From assembly GCF_903915725.1 (NCBI RefSeq), contig NZ_CAIWTY010000012.1, positions 1-64,000 of the forward strand: a DNA stretch of 64,000 nt, read 5' to 3'. Below the pieces are notes generated by a model. The model searched no databases. It was not told the DNA's origin and saw only the letters and a list, made by a program, of their open reading frames with translations. The stretch comes from an uncultured Rhodopila sp. Its GTDB lineage: Bacteria; Pseudomonadota; Alphaproteobacteria; Acetobacterales; Acetobacteraceae. This document shows, one piece after another, positions 42,154 to 52,047 of this stretch. The position numbers and the translations under genes were made by a program. Position 1 is the first letter of the stretch. Each line of letters starts with the position of its first letter.

Positions 42154-42975
42154 ATGAAGCACTGGCGGATTGAAGATGTTGCGTGGGACCGGTTCGATCC
42201 CTCGGCCGTCGACCCGGCGATCGTCCCGCTGGTGAAGGCGGCGGCAATGGTCGAGCGCAATGGCAAGGAATACGCGCTGTATCTCGGCGGGGTGTTCCGC
42301 GACGACCCTGACTTCTGCAAGGCGGCCGACAACTGGGCGATCGAGGAAGTCCAGCACGGCGACGCCCTGGCCAAATGGGCCGAACTGGCCGATCCCGGCT
42401 GGAATTTCGCGGCGGCGTTTGAGCGGTATCGTACGGGATACCAGATCAAGACCGATGCCGGCGCCTCGATCCGAGGCTCCTTGACGGGCGAGTTGATCGC
42501 CCGTTGCATGGTGGAAACCGGCACGTCCAGCTACTACTCGGCGCTGGGCGAGGCGACGTCGGAGCCGGTGCTGAAGCAGGTCTGCAAGCTGATCGCCGCC
42601 GACGAATACCGCCACTTCAAGCTGTTCTACGACCACATGCGCCGCTACCTCTCACGCGAGAAAATCGGCGTGCTGACCAGGCTGCGGGTGGCGCTGGGGC
42701 GCATCGGCGAGTCGGAGGACGACGAACTGGCCTACGCCTATTACTGCGGGAACGAGCCCGCATCGCAGGCATTTCAGCATGCGCGGTGCACCGCGGCCTA
42801 CATGGGCCGGGCGATGGCGGTCTACCGCTACCACCATATTGAGCGCGGCACCGGAATGATGCTCAAAACGGTGGGTTTGCCGCCGCGTGGCAGGCTGTCG
42901 AATGTCGTGACCTCGCTCGGCTGGCGCCTGCTGCAGTGGCGTCAGCGCCGGTTCCTGCAGGATCTGGTGGCCTGA
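42154..42975 (+). CDS. Ferritin-like domain-containing protein
   Basis: NWAIEEVQHGDALAKWAEL and LIAADEYRHFKLFYDH Glu/His metal-binding motifs. Confidence 0.88.
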   Translation: MKHWRIEDVAWDRFDPSAVDPAIVPLVKAAAMVERNGKEYALYLGGVFRDDPDFCKAADNWAIEEVQHGDALAKWAELADPGWNFAAAFERYRTGYQIKTDAGASIRGSLTGELIARCMVETGTSSYYSALGEATSEPVLKQVCKLIAADEYRHFKLFYDHMRRYLSREKIGVLTRLRVALGRIGESEDDELAYAYYCGNEPASQAFQHARCTAAYMGRAMAVYRYHHIERGTGMMLKTVGLPPRGRLSNVVTSLGWRLLQWRQRRFLQDLVA

Positions 42976-42983
42976 TAGCGCGG

Positions 42984-44555
42984 TCACCCCCTGCCGTTCG
43001 GACCCGGGCCGTCCCCCGCTTCGACAACCTCGATCCGCCGCACCCCCGCCGCATCCGCCAGCAGCTTAAGCCGATCGGCCACCACCTCGCTTTCCGGAAC
43101 ACGAGCGGTCGGCTGGACGGTCAGCCGCACTTTCTTGTCGCTTATCGACAAATCGGCGGCGGTCAGGATCTCCGGCACGCCGCCCGCCAGCCGATAGCCG
43201 AGCAACAGCGCGCGCCCGAGCAGTTGCGCGCGGCGCACCGCCGCCGTTGGCAGCAGGCCGACGGCCGGCGACAGGATCGGATCATCCGACGCGCCGGCAT
43301 AACGGGCGTGGATGGCGGTGGCGAGAAACACACGCTCGGCATGATCCAGCCCGATCAGCGGAAACTGCAGCAGGCGCCGGAAGCTTTCCGCCGCCCGCAA
43401 TCCCGCCTCGTCGCGCCAGGCGAAGTCGGACAACGCGCAGGCGGCGACCCGCAGCCGCCGTTCGGCCGCCGTCTCGCCCGGGAACAGCCCTGACGTCCAC
43501 TGCGTCAACGCAGCGGCGAAGGCGGGAACCCGGGCAAATGGCAGCGCGAAGGATTGCGCCGCCTCGACCAGCGGATCGAGGTCCTGCTCGGCCGCGCTCA
43601 GTTGCGAATACAGCCATCCTTCCCGCACGCCCAGCATGGAAAACACCACCCGCTCCGGCCGCAGCCGCTTCACCACGCGGTCGAGCACCAGAGCGGCCGC
43701 CGGCAGACTGCCGGCCCGGCGCCTCGGCAGCCCGGGCAGTGCCGCCAGCTTAGCCGGCGACAGCTTCAGGATGGATTTGGCGAAGGCGCGGGCCTCGGCA
43801 GCGGCCAGGGCGTAGCCGTGCACCACGCGCACCGGAGCGTTGCCCGCGGCCAGATGCACCCGGGCGAGGGCGCGCCAGCCGCCGCCAACGGCATAGAAGG
43901 TGGGACTGCGGATCCCCGCCGGAATGCCATCCTCCAGCAGTGCGTCCACCCGCGTCTTGGCGGCCGCCACGCCATCCTCCAGCAGTTTGCGCACCGGCAG
44001 GGCCCCGAGCGGCAGGCTGATGCGGTTCGATCCGACGCTGTCATCGAGGACATCCGCCATTTCCAGGCTGCCGCCGCCCATGTCGCCGGTCAGCCCGGCG
44101 GGCCGGTAGAAGCCGGACACCACGCCGAGCGCGCCGAAATAGGCCTCCTCCTCGCCACTCAGGATACGCGCCGAGAGGCCGGTCTGCCGGGCGATCTCGG
44201 CGACAAGCTCCGGCCCGTTGCTGGCCTGGCGCACTGCCTCGGTGGCGAGCGCGTCGATCCGCTCGACCCCCATCGCCTCGGCGATGGCGCGGAACCGGCG
44301 CAGCGCGGCGAGTGTGCGGGCGATACCCTCGGGCGTCAGCGCCCCGGTGCGGGCGTAGCCGTCGCCGAGTTGGCAGAACGCTTTCTCGTTGAAGCGCGGG
44401 AACGGCGCCCGGCCGATGGCATCGTAGACGACGAGGCGCACGGAGTTGGAGCCGATATCGATGATCGCGTAGGCCGGACGCCCGGTGCTGTCGAGGCGCC
44501 CGACGGCCAGGTCCAGCGTGCGTTCCGGTGCCCCGGCGTGGTCGCGGGCATCCAT
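42984..44555 (-). CDS. Ppx/GppA family phosphatase
   Basis: YAIIDIGSNSVRLVVYD; ATEAVRQASNG; LTGDMGGGSLEM. Confidence 0.93.
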   Translation of the reverse strand: MDARDHAGAPERTLDLAVGRLDSTGRPAYAIIDIGSNSVRLVVYDAIGRAPFPRFNEKAFCQLGDGYARTGALTPEGIARTLAALRRFRAIAEAMGVERIDALATEAVRQASNGPELVAEIARQTGLSARILSGEEEAYFGALGVVSGFYRPAGLTGDMGGGSLEMADVLDDSVGSNRISLPLGALPVRKLLEDGVAAAKTRVDALLEDGIPAGIRSPTFYAVGGGWRALARVHLAAGNAPVRVVHGYALAAAEARAFAKSILKLSPAKLAALPGLPRRRAGSLPAAALVLDRVVKRLRPERVVFSMLGVREGWLYSQLSAAEQDLDPLVEAAQSFALPFARVPAFAAALTQWTSGLFPGETAAERRLRVAACALSDFAWRDEAGLRAAESFRRLLQFPLIGLDHAERVFLATAIHARYAGASDDPILSPAVGLLPTAAVRRAQLLGRALLLGYRLAGGVPEILTAADLSISDKKVRLTVQPTARVPESEVVADRLKLLADAAGVRRIEVVEAGDGPGPNGRG

Positions 44556-44663
44556 GGCGGTCTCTCCTTCCAGGCTGAGTGTGCCGGCTTATAGTAGCCT
44601 GCGCTGAGAACGACGCTACGGACGTTCAGGCGTCATGCCGGCGCAGACCAGCGGGGTGCCAGT

Positions 44664-44695
44664 CGTGGATGGCGGCCCCGCGCCCGCCATCACGA
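44664..44695. repeat. Degenerate REP-like palindrome
   Basis: cgtggatggcggccccgcgcccgccatcacga. Confidence 0.45.
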
Positions 44696-44742
44696 ATGGG
44701 CCGCCAGTGCGTCGACGGCCGGCCGTTACCTGGAGAGTGCAA

Positions 44743-45372
44743 TTACGCCTTGGCGCTGGGGCGCTGGTTCACCGCTTCGTACCAGCGCTGCAAGTGCCGG
44801 CAGGAGTCCGGAATCTTCACCTCCGACCAGGCGGCGAAGTCCACCGCCGCCAACGTTGTCGCGTCCGCGATGGTAAACCGCTCCCCGGCGACGAAGGGAT
44901 TGTCGGCGAGTTGGCGATCGAACTTGGCGAAGAACCGGCCCAGCCTGGCGCGGCCCCGGTCGCGCAACGCCGGAATCGCCGGAATCGGGTCAGCCGCGCC
45001 GGGCAGGCCGCGCTCGGCGAAGTGCGGGTGAGTGTTGCGGAACAACTCCGAGGCCGGCAGCATGCCTTCCTCGTTGGCCCGTTTCTCCCACATATCGACA
45101 ATCGCCTTGTCTTTGGCATCCGTGCCCATCAGCGGCGGCTCGGGATGCGTCTCCTCGAAATAGCGGGCGATCGCCATGGCTTCGCCTATATGCGTGCCGT
45201 CATCCAGTTCCAGCATCGGCACCATCGCATGCGGATATTTCTGCTTGAACCAGGGTGCGAGCGTGAAATCTTCCTGCCCGACCTCGACCAGATCGATCTT
45301 GATGCCCTTTTCCGCCAGGTAGATGTGCAGACGGCGTGGATTGGGCGCGATGTGCCAGTCGTAGATTTTCAT
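44743..45372 (-). CDS. Glutathione S-transferase family protein
   Basis: MKIYDWHIAPNPRRLHIYLAEKGIKIDLVEV...MVPMLELDDGTHIGEAMAIARYFEE. Confidence 0.94.
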   Translation of the reverse strand: MKIYDWHIAPNPRRLHIYLAEKGIKIDLVEVGQEDFTLAPWFKQKYPHAMVPMLELDDGTHIGEAMAIARYFEETHPEPPLMGTDAKDKAIVDMWEKRANEEGMLPASELFRNTHPHFAERGLPGAADPIPAIPALRDRGRARLGRFFAKFDRQLADNPFVAGERFTIADATTLAAVDFAAWSEVKIPDSCRHLQRWYEAVNQRPSAKA

Positions 45373-45652
45373 TGTGTTCCTCCCTGAGCAGCCCGCTTGC
45401 CGAGACGGGTTATTCGGCGGAGGTTTGGCCGCAATGCGACCCGCTGCAAGCGATCCGGGCATCACACCTGATTGTTGGCCTGCTGTTGATGCCGTCAGGG
45501 CGGACGGACGCTACAACCATAGCGCGATTTTGTGGTTGCCTTTACACTGTTACCAAATGATGAACTTCAAACGCTCTCCAAGAATGCCGTTTCCATCCCG
45601 CGGCAGTCTGCTAAGGCCCACCTTGGACAGCGACGTGACTTGACCGGATAGC

Positions 45653-47017
45653 GTGCCAGGATTCGGCACGTTTACAGGAGCTTCAATCGTGGATGTGCTT
45701 GAGCCGACAGCGCAGCGGACAGACACCCGGACCAACCCGGATAATCACGCCGATCAGACTATGCCGCCCCGCAGGCGTCTACCGCGCAAGTTGCAGGCCC
45801 TTCTGCTGCTCGCACTGGCTGGGGTGCTTATCGCCGCGCTCCTGCTCAGCGGCGTGTTGCACACGCAGCGAACCGGCGACCAGGCGGAGGAGCAGCCGGC
45901 CGCGTCCGAATCCGGCACCAGCTTCAAGCCGACCGCACGGCAATGGGCCGGCTTTGCCATCGCCCCGGTGGCGGAACGGACGTTTCAAGCGGTGCAGGAA
46001 ACCGACGGCAAGATCGCCTTCGACGACGACCTGACAACGCCGGTCTATTCGCCCTTCACCGGCCGCGTCACCGCCTTGTTCGCCCGCATGGGCGACAGCG
46101 TGAAACGCGGCGACAAACTCGCCGCCATCGAAGCCACCGAGTTCGTGCAGGCGCAGAACGACCTGATCACCGCGACGGCCGGGCTGAAAACCGCGCGCGC
46201 GCAACGTGCCCTCGCGCAGACAAACGAGAAGCGCCAGCATGCGCTGTACCTCGCGCAAGGCAGCGCGCAAAAGGACTGGCAGCAGAGCCAGGTCGATCTG
46301 TCCACTGCCGAAGGCGCGGAACGCGGCGCCGAGATCGCGCTCGGCGCGGTGCAGAACCGGCTGCGCATCCTGGGCAGGTCCGACCAGGAGATCGCGGCGA
46401 TGCAGAACGCCCCCGGCACGGTCAGCTTCAGCCCGGAAGCCTGGATACTGGCGCCCATCGGCGGCGTGGTGACGCAGCGGCAGATCGGCCTCGGGCAGAA
46501 TATCGTCAGCCAGTCCAATGGCGGCTCCACGGCGTTGTTCTCCATCGGCGACCTGTCGAAAGTCTGGCTGCTCGCCAACGCGCGGGAGACGGATGCCCCG
46601 CTGATCCATCCCGGCGATGCGGTCGAGGTGCGGGTGCCGGCCTATCCCGATCGGGTGTTCGCGGGACGCATCTCCTTTGTCGCACCGTCGATCGATCCCA
46701 CCACGCACCGGCTCGAGGTGCATGCGGAAGTGGAGAATCCCGGCCAGGCGCTGAAGCCGGAAATGCTGGCCAGCTTCCGTATCACGACCGGCCAGCCGGT
46801 GGTCTCGGCCGCCGTGCCGGAAGGCGCGCTCGTGTATGAGGGCGCGAAGGTCCATGTCTGGGTCGCCGACGACGCGAACAAGACCATCGCGCTGCGGGAG
46901 GTCGTCATCGGCATGATCGATAACCGGATGGTGCAGATCCTCGACGGGTTGCGCCCGGGCGAGTCGGTGGTCACCGCAGGATCGCTGTTCATCGACCGCG
47001 CCGTGACAGGAGATTGA
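45653..47017 (+). CDS. RND efflux periplasmic adaptor (membrane fusion protein), CusB/CzcB-like
   Basis: VYSPFTGRVTALFARMGDSVKRGDKLAAIEATEFVQAQNDL; precedes RND permease. Confidence 0.92.
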   Translation: MPGFGTFTGASIVDVLEPTAQRTDTRTNPDNHADQTMPPRRRLPRKLQALLLLALAGVLIAALLLSGVLHTQRTGDQAEEQPAASESGTSFKPTARQWAGFAIAPVAERTFQAVQETDGKIAFDDDLTTPVYSPFTGRVTALFARMGDSVKRGDKLAAIEATEFVQAQNDLITATAGLKTARAQRALAQTNEKRQHALYLAQGSAQKDWQQSQVDLSTAEGAERGAEIALGAVQNRLRILGRSDQEIAAMQNAPGTVSFSPEAWILAPIGGVVTQRQIGLGQNIVSQSNGGSTALFSIGDLSKVWLLANARETDAPLIHPGDAVEVRVPAYPDRVFAGRISFVAPSIDPTTHRLEVHAEVENPGQALKPEMLASFRITTGQPVVSAAVPEGALVYEGAKVHVWVADDANKTIALREVVIGMIDNRMVQILDGLRPGESVVTAGSLFIDRAVTGD

Positions 47018-47018
47018 G

Positions 47019-50000
47019 GTGAACGCAGTCGTCACCTTCGCGCTCAAGCAGCGCGTGCTCATTCTTGTGCTGACGCTGTGCATCTTCGCCGCCGGCGCCG
47101 TCGGGTTTATGCGGCTGAATATCGAGGCCTATCCCGATCCGGTGCCGCCGCTGGTGGATATCGTCACCCAAAGCTCCGGTCAGTCCGCCGAGGAAATCGA
47201 ACGCTACATCACCATCCCGATCGAGGTGCAGATGGCGGGCATTCCGCACGTCACCTCGGTGCGGACCATTTCACTGTTCGGCCTGTCGGACGTGAAGATC
47301 CAGTTCACCTACGACTTCACCTATGAAGAGGCGGAGCAGTGGGTGATCAACCGGCTGGCGCAGATGCCGCCGATGCCCAACGGCGTGACGCCGTCGATCT
47401 CGCCGGAAAGCCCGATTGGCGAAATCCTGCGCTATCGTGTCGTTGGTCCGCCCGGGTATTCGGTGACCGACCTCAAGACCATCGAGGACTGGATGCTGGA
47501 ACGCCGCTTCAAGGCGGTGCCCGGCGTGGTCGATGTCAACGGCTGGGGCGGCAAGACCAAAACCTTTGAGGTGCAGATCGACCAGGGCAAGCTGTTGCGC
47601 TTCGGCCTGACCTTGCCGCAGGTACTGGCGGCGCTGAACAACGCCAATATCAATGTCGGCGGCCAGACGGTGAATTTCGGTCCGCAGGCCGCGGTGGTGC
47701 GCGGCATCGGGCTGATCCACTCGATGGACGACATCCGCAACACGATGCTGAGCGCCAACAACGGCTCGCCGGTGCTGATCAGCGACGTCGCCACGGTAAC
47801 CGTCGGGCATCAGCCGCGGCTCGGCATCGCCGGTCAGGACAACGACGACGACATCGTGCAGGGCATCGTGCTGATGCGCCGCGGCGCCGAAAGCATGCCG
47901 ACGATCCAGCGGGTCGAGGCGGAGATGCAGAAGATCAACGCTTCCGGGATCCTGCCGCCGGGGGTGCGGATCGAACGGATCTACGACCGTTCGGAGTTGA
48001 TCCGCCTGACCACCCACACCGTGCTGCACAACATGCTGGTCGGCATGTGCCTGATCTTCTTCCTGCAATGGATGTTCCTGGGCGACCTGCGCACGGCGAT
48101 CATCGTGTCGCTGACGATACCCTTCGCGCTGTCCTTCGCCATCGGCGTGATGCTGTTGCGGGGCGAATCCGCCAACCTGCTGTCGGTCGGCGCCATCGAC
48201 TTCGGGCTGATCGTCGATGCGACCGTCATCATGGTGGAGAACATCTTCCGGCGGCTGTCGCAGCCGGCAAAGGACCGTTTCACCTACTCCAGCGAGGTGC
48301 ACCGGACGGAGTACCCGATGGAACTGCGCGGCAAGTTCCGGCTGATCGTCTTCGCGGCCACCGAGGTGAACAAGAGCATCTTCTTCTCCGCCGCCATCAT
48401 CATCGCCGGGTTCGTGCCGCTGTTCACCATGAGCGGGATCGAAGGCCACATCTTCGGCCCGATGGCCAAGACCTATGCCTATGCGATCGCCGGCGGCCTG
48501 CTCGCCACCTTCACCGTCACCCCGGCCCTGAGCGCCATGCTGCTGCCCGGCCACCTGGAGGAGACCGAGACGATCGTGGTGCGGGGGTTGCGGCGGATCT
48601 ACCGGCCGATCCTGGCGTTCGTGCTGGCCAACCGCATCCTGGCGCTCGGCACCCTGGTGCTGCTGCTGCTGTTCACCGGCTTCGCGGTCCGCACGCTCGG
48701 CCTGGAGTTTCTTCCCAAGCTGGAGGAAGGCAATTTCTGGGTGCGCGCGACCATGCCGACGTCGATCTCGCTGGAGGAAGGCAATGGCTACGTCAATCGG
48801 ATGCGCGCGGTGTTGCGCGGCTTTCCGGAGGTGGTCACAGTCGTTTCCCAGCATGGGCGGCCCGATGACGGCACCGACGCCACCGGCTTCTTCAATGCCG
48901 AGTTCTTCGTGCCGCTGCGTCCGTTCGACACATGGCCGGCCGGCGTGAACAAGGAGACCCTCGCCGTCCGGATGAACGCGGCGCTGGAGGAGCAATTCCC
49001 CGGCGTTGACTTCAACTTCTCCCAGTACATTGAGGACAATGTCGAGGAAGCCGCGTCAGGGGTGAAGGGCGAGAACTCGGTCAAGCTCTATGGCAACGAC
49101 CTTGAGACCCTGGAAAGGACCGCAGACAAGATCAAGGACGTCATGTCATCGGTGCCGGGGATCGCCGATCTGGCGGTGCTGACGTCGCTCGGGCAGCCGA
49201 CTGTGCGCATCGACGTCGATCGCGGCAAGGCGGCGCGCTACGGCCTGGCGCCGGGCGATATCAACGCGACGGTGCAGGCGGCCATCGGCGGCCAGGCGGC
49301 CGGCAACCTGTACGAGAATGCCAGCGACCGGAATTTCCCGATCATCGTCCGCCTCTCGCCGGAATACCGCCAAAGCCTGGACGCCATCCGCCGCATCGAT
49401 ATCGGCGCCCCGACCGCCAGCGGGGGGATCACGCCGATACCGCTGACCGACGTGGCCGATGTGCGGCTGCTGTCGGGCGCGGCGTTCATCTACCGGGAGC
49501 AGCAGGAGCGCTACATCCCGATCAAGTTCTCCGTGCGCGGCCGCGACCTCGGCACGGCGGTGCTGGAAGCGCAGCAGAAGGTGGCCGATCAGGTTCTGCT
49601 GCCCGGCGGCTTTCATCTCGAATGGGCCGGCGAATTCGGCAACCTGGAGGAAGCGCTGGGGCGGCTCGCGGTGATGGTGCCGCTGTCGATCGTCCTGATC
49701 TGCCTGCTGCTTTATGTGAATTTCGGCTCGGTGACGGATATGCTGCTGGCCGCCAGCGTCATCCCGATGGCGCTTATCGGCGGCGTCTTCGCGCTGTTCG
49801 TGACCGGAACGCCGTTCAGTGTCTCGGCCGCCATCGGCTTCGTCGCCCTGTTCGGCATCTCGGCGATGGATGGCATCATCGTGCTGACCTACTTCAATCG
49901 GGTCGTCGAAGCGGGGATGGAGCGTGGCCCCGCCATCTGGCGCACCTGCCAGACACAGTTGCGGCCGGTGATGATGACCTGCATCGTGGCGGCAGTCGGC

Positions 50001-50192
50001 TTGATGCCGGCCGCCCTGTCCACCGGTATCGGTTCGCAGGTGCAGCGGCCGCTGGCGCTGGTGGTCGTCGGCGGGGCGCTGATGCTGCCGGTGCTGATCC
50101 TGCTGGCGTTGCCGGTGCTGATCGAAGTGTTTTCCCGCCGCAACGCGCCGGAGAAAGAAGAAGAAGATCTTGCCGCGAAGCCGGCGGAGTAG
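47019..50192 (+). CDS. RND efflux permease, CusA/CzcA (HME) family
   Basis: 1057 aa; NIEAYPDPVPPLVDIVTQSSGQSAEEIERYITIPIE; DFGLIVDATVIMVENIFRRL. Confidence 0.96.
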   Translation: MNAVVTFALKQRVLILVLTLCIFAAGAVGFMRLNIEAYPDPVPPLVDIVTQSSGQSAEEIERYITIPIEVQMAGIPHVTSVRTISLFGLSDVKIQFTYDFTYEEAEQWVINRLAQMPPMPNGVTPSISPESPIGEILRYRVVGPPGYSVTDLKTIEDWMLERRFKAVPGVVDVNGWGGKTKTFEVQIDQGKLLRFGLTLPQVLAALNNANINVGGQTVNFGPQAAVVRGIGLIHSMDDIRNTMLSANNGSPVLISDVATVTVGHQPRLGIAGQDNDDDIVQGIVLMRRGAESMPTIQRVEAEMQKINASGILPPGVRIERIYDRSELIRLTTHTVLHNMLVGMCLIFFLQWMFLGDLRTAIIVSLTIPFALSFAIGVMLLRGESANLLSVGAIDFGLIVDATVIMVENIFRRLSQPAKDRFTYSSEVHRTEYPMELRGKFRLIVFAATEVNKSIFFSAAIIIAGFVPLFTMSGIEGHIFGPMAKTYAYAIAGGLLATFTVTPALSAMLLPGHLEETETIVVRGLRRIYRPILAFVLANRILALGTLVLLLLFTGFAVRTLGLEFLPKLEEGNFWVRATMPTSISLEEGNGYVNRMRAVLRGFPEVVTVVSQHGRPDDGTDATGFFNAEFFVPLRPFDTWPAGVNKETLAVRMNAALEEQFPGVDFNFSQYIEDNVEEAASGVKGENSVKLYGNDLETLERTADKIKDVMSSVPGIADLAVLTSLGQPTVRIDVDRGKAARYGLAPGDINATVQAAIGGQAAGNLYENASDRNFPIIVRLSPEYRQSLDAIRRIDIGAPTASGGITPIPLTDVADVRLLSGAAFIYREQQERYIPIKFSVRGRDLGTAVLEAQQKVADQVLLPGGFHLEWAGEFGNLEEALGRLAVMVPLSIVLICLLLYVNFGSVTDMLLAASVIPMALIGGVFALFVTGTPFSVSAAIGFVALFGISAMDGIIVLTYFNRVVEAGMERGPAIWRTCQTQLRPVMMTCIVAAVGLMPAALSTGIGSQVQRPLALVVVGGALMLPVLILLALPVLIEVFSRRNAPEKEEEDLAAKPAE

Positions 50193-50197
50193 AGACG

Positions 50198-51718
50198 ATG
50201 CGGAGATCCGGCGTTGCCGTCCTGATGCTGCTGGCCGGCTGTGCGGTTGGCCCCGACTACAAGCGCCCTGCCCCGCCGGCCGATGCCGGCTATACACCCG
50301 AACCGTTGCCCGCCTCGACGGCCGCCGCCAACACTGCGGCGGGCGCGTCGCAGCGTTTCGTCTCCGGCGCGGACCTGTCCGGCGAGTGGTGGACGCTGTT
50401 TCACTCCCCGCCGCTGAATGCCCTGGTCGAGCAGGCGGTGAAGGGCAATCCGAATGTCACCGCGGCCCGCGCCGCCTTGCGCCAGGCGCACGAGACCGTG
50501 CTGGCGCAAAAGGGCGTCTATTATCCCCAGATTGCCGCCGGTTTGTCCGCCAGCCGCAACCTGACGCCCATCGGCGCGGTTTCGCCGGCGTCGGCGTCAG
50601 GCAATCCGTATTACAGCCTGATCACGCCGCAGCTCAGCGTGTCGTTCGTTCCCGACATCTTCGGCGAGAATGCGCGGACGGTGGAATCGCTCGCGGCCCA
50701 GGCGGAAAACCAGGAATTTCAGTTGCAGGCGACCTATCTGACGCTGACGTCGAATGTCGTCGCGGCGGCGGTGCAGGAGGCTTCGCTGCGCGGCCAGATC
50801 GCGGCGGTGCAGGAAACCATCCGGATCGAGAGCGACCTGCTCGGCATCCTTCAGAAGCAGATGGCGCTCGGCCAGGTGGCGGGCGCGGATGTCGCGGCGC
50901 AGGAGGCGGCGCTGGCACAGGCGCAGCAGGCGCTGCCGCCGTTGCAGAAACAACTGGCCCAGCAACGCGACCAGATCGCCGTGTTGATCGGGCTCGGACC
51001 GGGCGCCGATATCCCGGAACGGTTCGAACTCGATGCGCTGGACCTGCCGGTCGACCTGCCGGTAAGCCTGCCCTCGAAGCTGATCGAACAGCGGCCGGAT
51101 ATCCGGGCCGCGGAGGCAACGCTGCACGCGGCGAGCGCACAGATCGGGGTCGCAGTCGCTGCCAGACTGCCACAAATCACCCTGGGCGGAGTCGTTGGCG
51201 GCAGCGCCAACCAGCTCAGCACGCTGTTCACGCCCGGCAGTACCTTCTGGACTATTTCGGCGGGCCTGACGCAACCGATTTTCGAGGGCGGCACGCTGCT
51301 GCACAAACAACGTGCCGCCGAAGCCGCCTTCGATCAGGCAACCGCGGCGTACCGGGCGACCGTCCTGACCGGGATGCAGAACGTGGCCGACACCCTGCAT
51401 GCGCTGGTGTCGGATGCCGACGCGCTGCGGGCGGCCGTTGCCGCTGAGGCGGCCGCCAGGCGCAGCCTTGAGATCACGCGCCAGCAGCTCAAGCTGGGGC
51501 AGATCGCCTACCTGGCGTTGCTGAACGCGGAACAAACCTATCAGCAGGCGCGGCTTTCGCTGGTGCAGGCCGAGGCCAATCGCCTCGCTGATACAGCGGC
51601 GTTGTTCCAGTCGGTGGGCGGCGGATGGTGGAATCGCCTGGATGTTGCGGAGGCAGAGTATAAACCGGCGAAGCATAATGACGGTTCAGCCCGGGCGGGC
51701 GGCAGCGGCACCGACTGA
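50198..51718 (+). CDS. RND outer-membrane efflux lipoprotein, NodT/OprM family
   Basis: MRRSGVAVLMLLAGCAVGPDYKRPAPPADAGY lipobox; FSLS-type TolC repeats. Confidence 0.94.
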   Translation: MRRSGVAVLMLLAGCAVGPDYKRPAPPADAGYTPEPLPASTAAANTAAGASQRFVSGADLSGEWWTLFHSPPLNALVEQAVKGNPNVTAARAALRQAHETVLAQKGVYYPQIAAGLSASRNLTPIGAVSPASASGNPYYSLITPQLSVSFVPDIFGENARTVESLAAQAENQEFQLQATYLTLTSNVVAAAVQEASLRGQIAAVQETIRIESDLLGILQKQMALGQVAGADVAAQEAALAQAQQALPPLQKQLAQQRDQIAVLIGLGPGADIPERFELDALDLPVDLPVSLPSKLIEQRPDIRAAEATLHAASAQIGVAVAARLPQITLGGVVGGSANQLSTLFTPGSTFWTISAGLTQPIFEGGTLLHKQRAAEAAFDQATAAYRATVLTGMQNVADTLHALVSDADALRAAVAAEAAARRSLEITRQQLKLGQIAYLALLNAEQTYQQARLSLVQAEANRLADTAALFQSVGGGWWNRLDVAEAEYKPAKHNDGSARAGGSGTD

Positions 51719-51796
51719 GGCCTGAGCATTCCCGCGCTGACTGGGAAGACAACGGACGCTGCCACACCGTCGGACCCAAACGCTGTTCCCAAAACC

Positions 51797-51945
51797 GTCA
51801 TGGCCCGGCTTGTCCGGGCCACCTATCGCGGCACGTGCCGGAACAGTGGTCCCGGACAAGCCGCATGGGCGCTGACTTAACGAAGGGGGCGTCGGCACCA
51901 CCACTTGTGTCATGGCCGGCACAAGGCCGGCCATGACACGGGGAC
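51797..51945. repeat. Cluster of REP/REPIN-like palindromes
   Basis: gtcatggcccggcttgtccgggccacc ... tgtgtcatggccggcacaaggccggccatgacac. Confidence 0.7.
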
Positions 51946-52047
51946 AAAGCCCGTGCCGCCCGTCCTTGAGCTCTGACGGATTGGCGAGGCTCACGCCGCC
52001 CGCCGCCGACAACGGGGCGCTGCAAGGCCGGGGTGGCATTGCACTCC

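Noticed and set aside
47271-48995. 574-aa minus-strand ORF opposite the RND permease
   Set aside because: Low-complexity shadow ORF; the RND permease is clearly coded on +.
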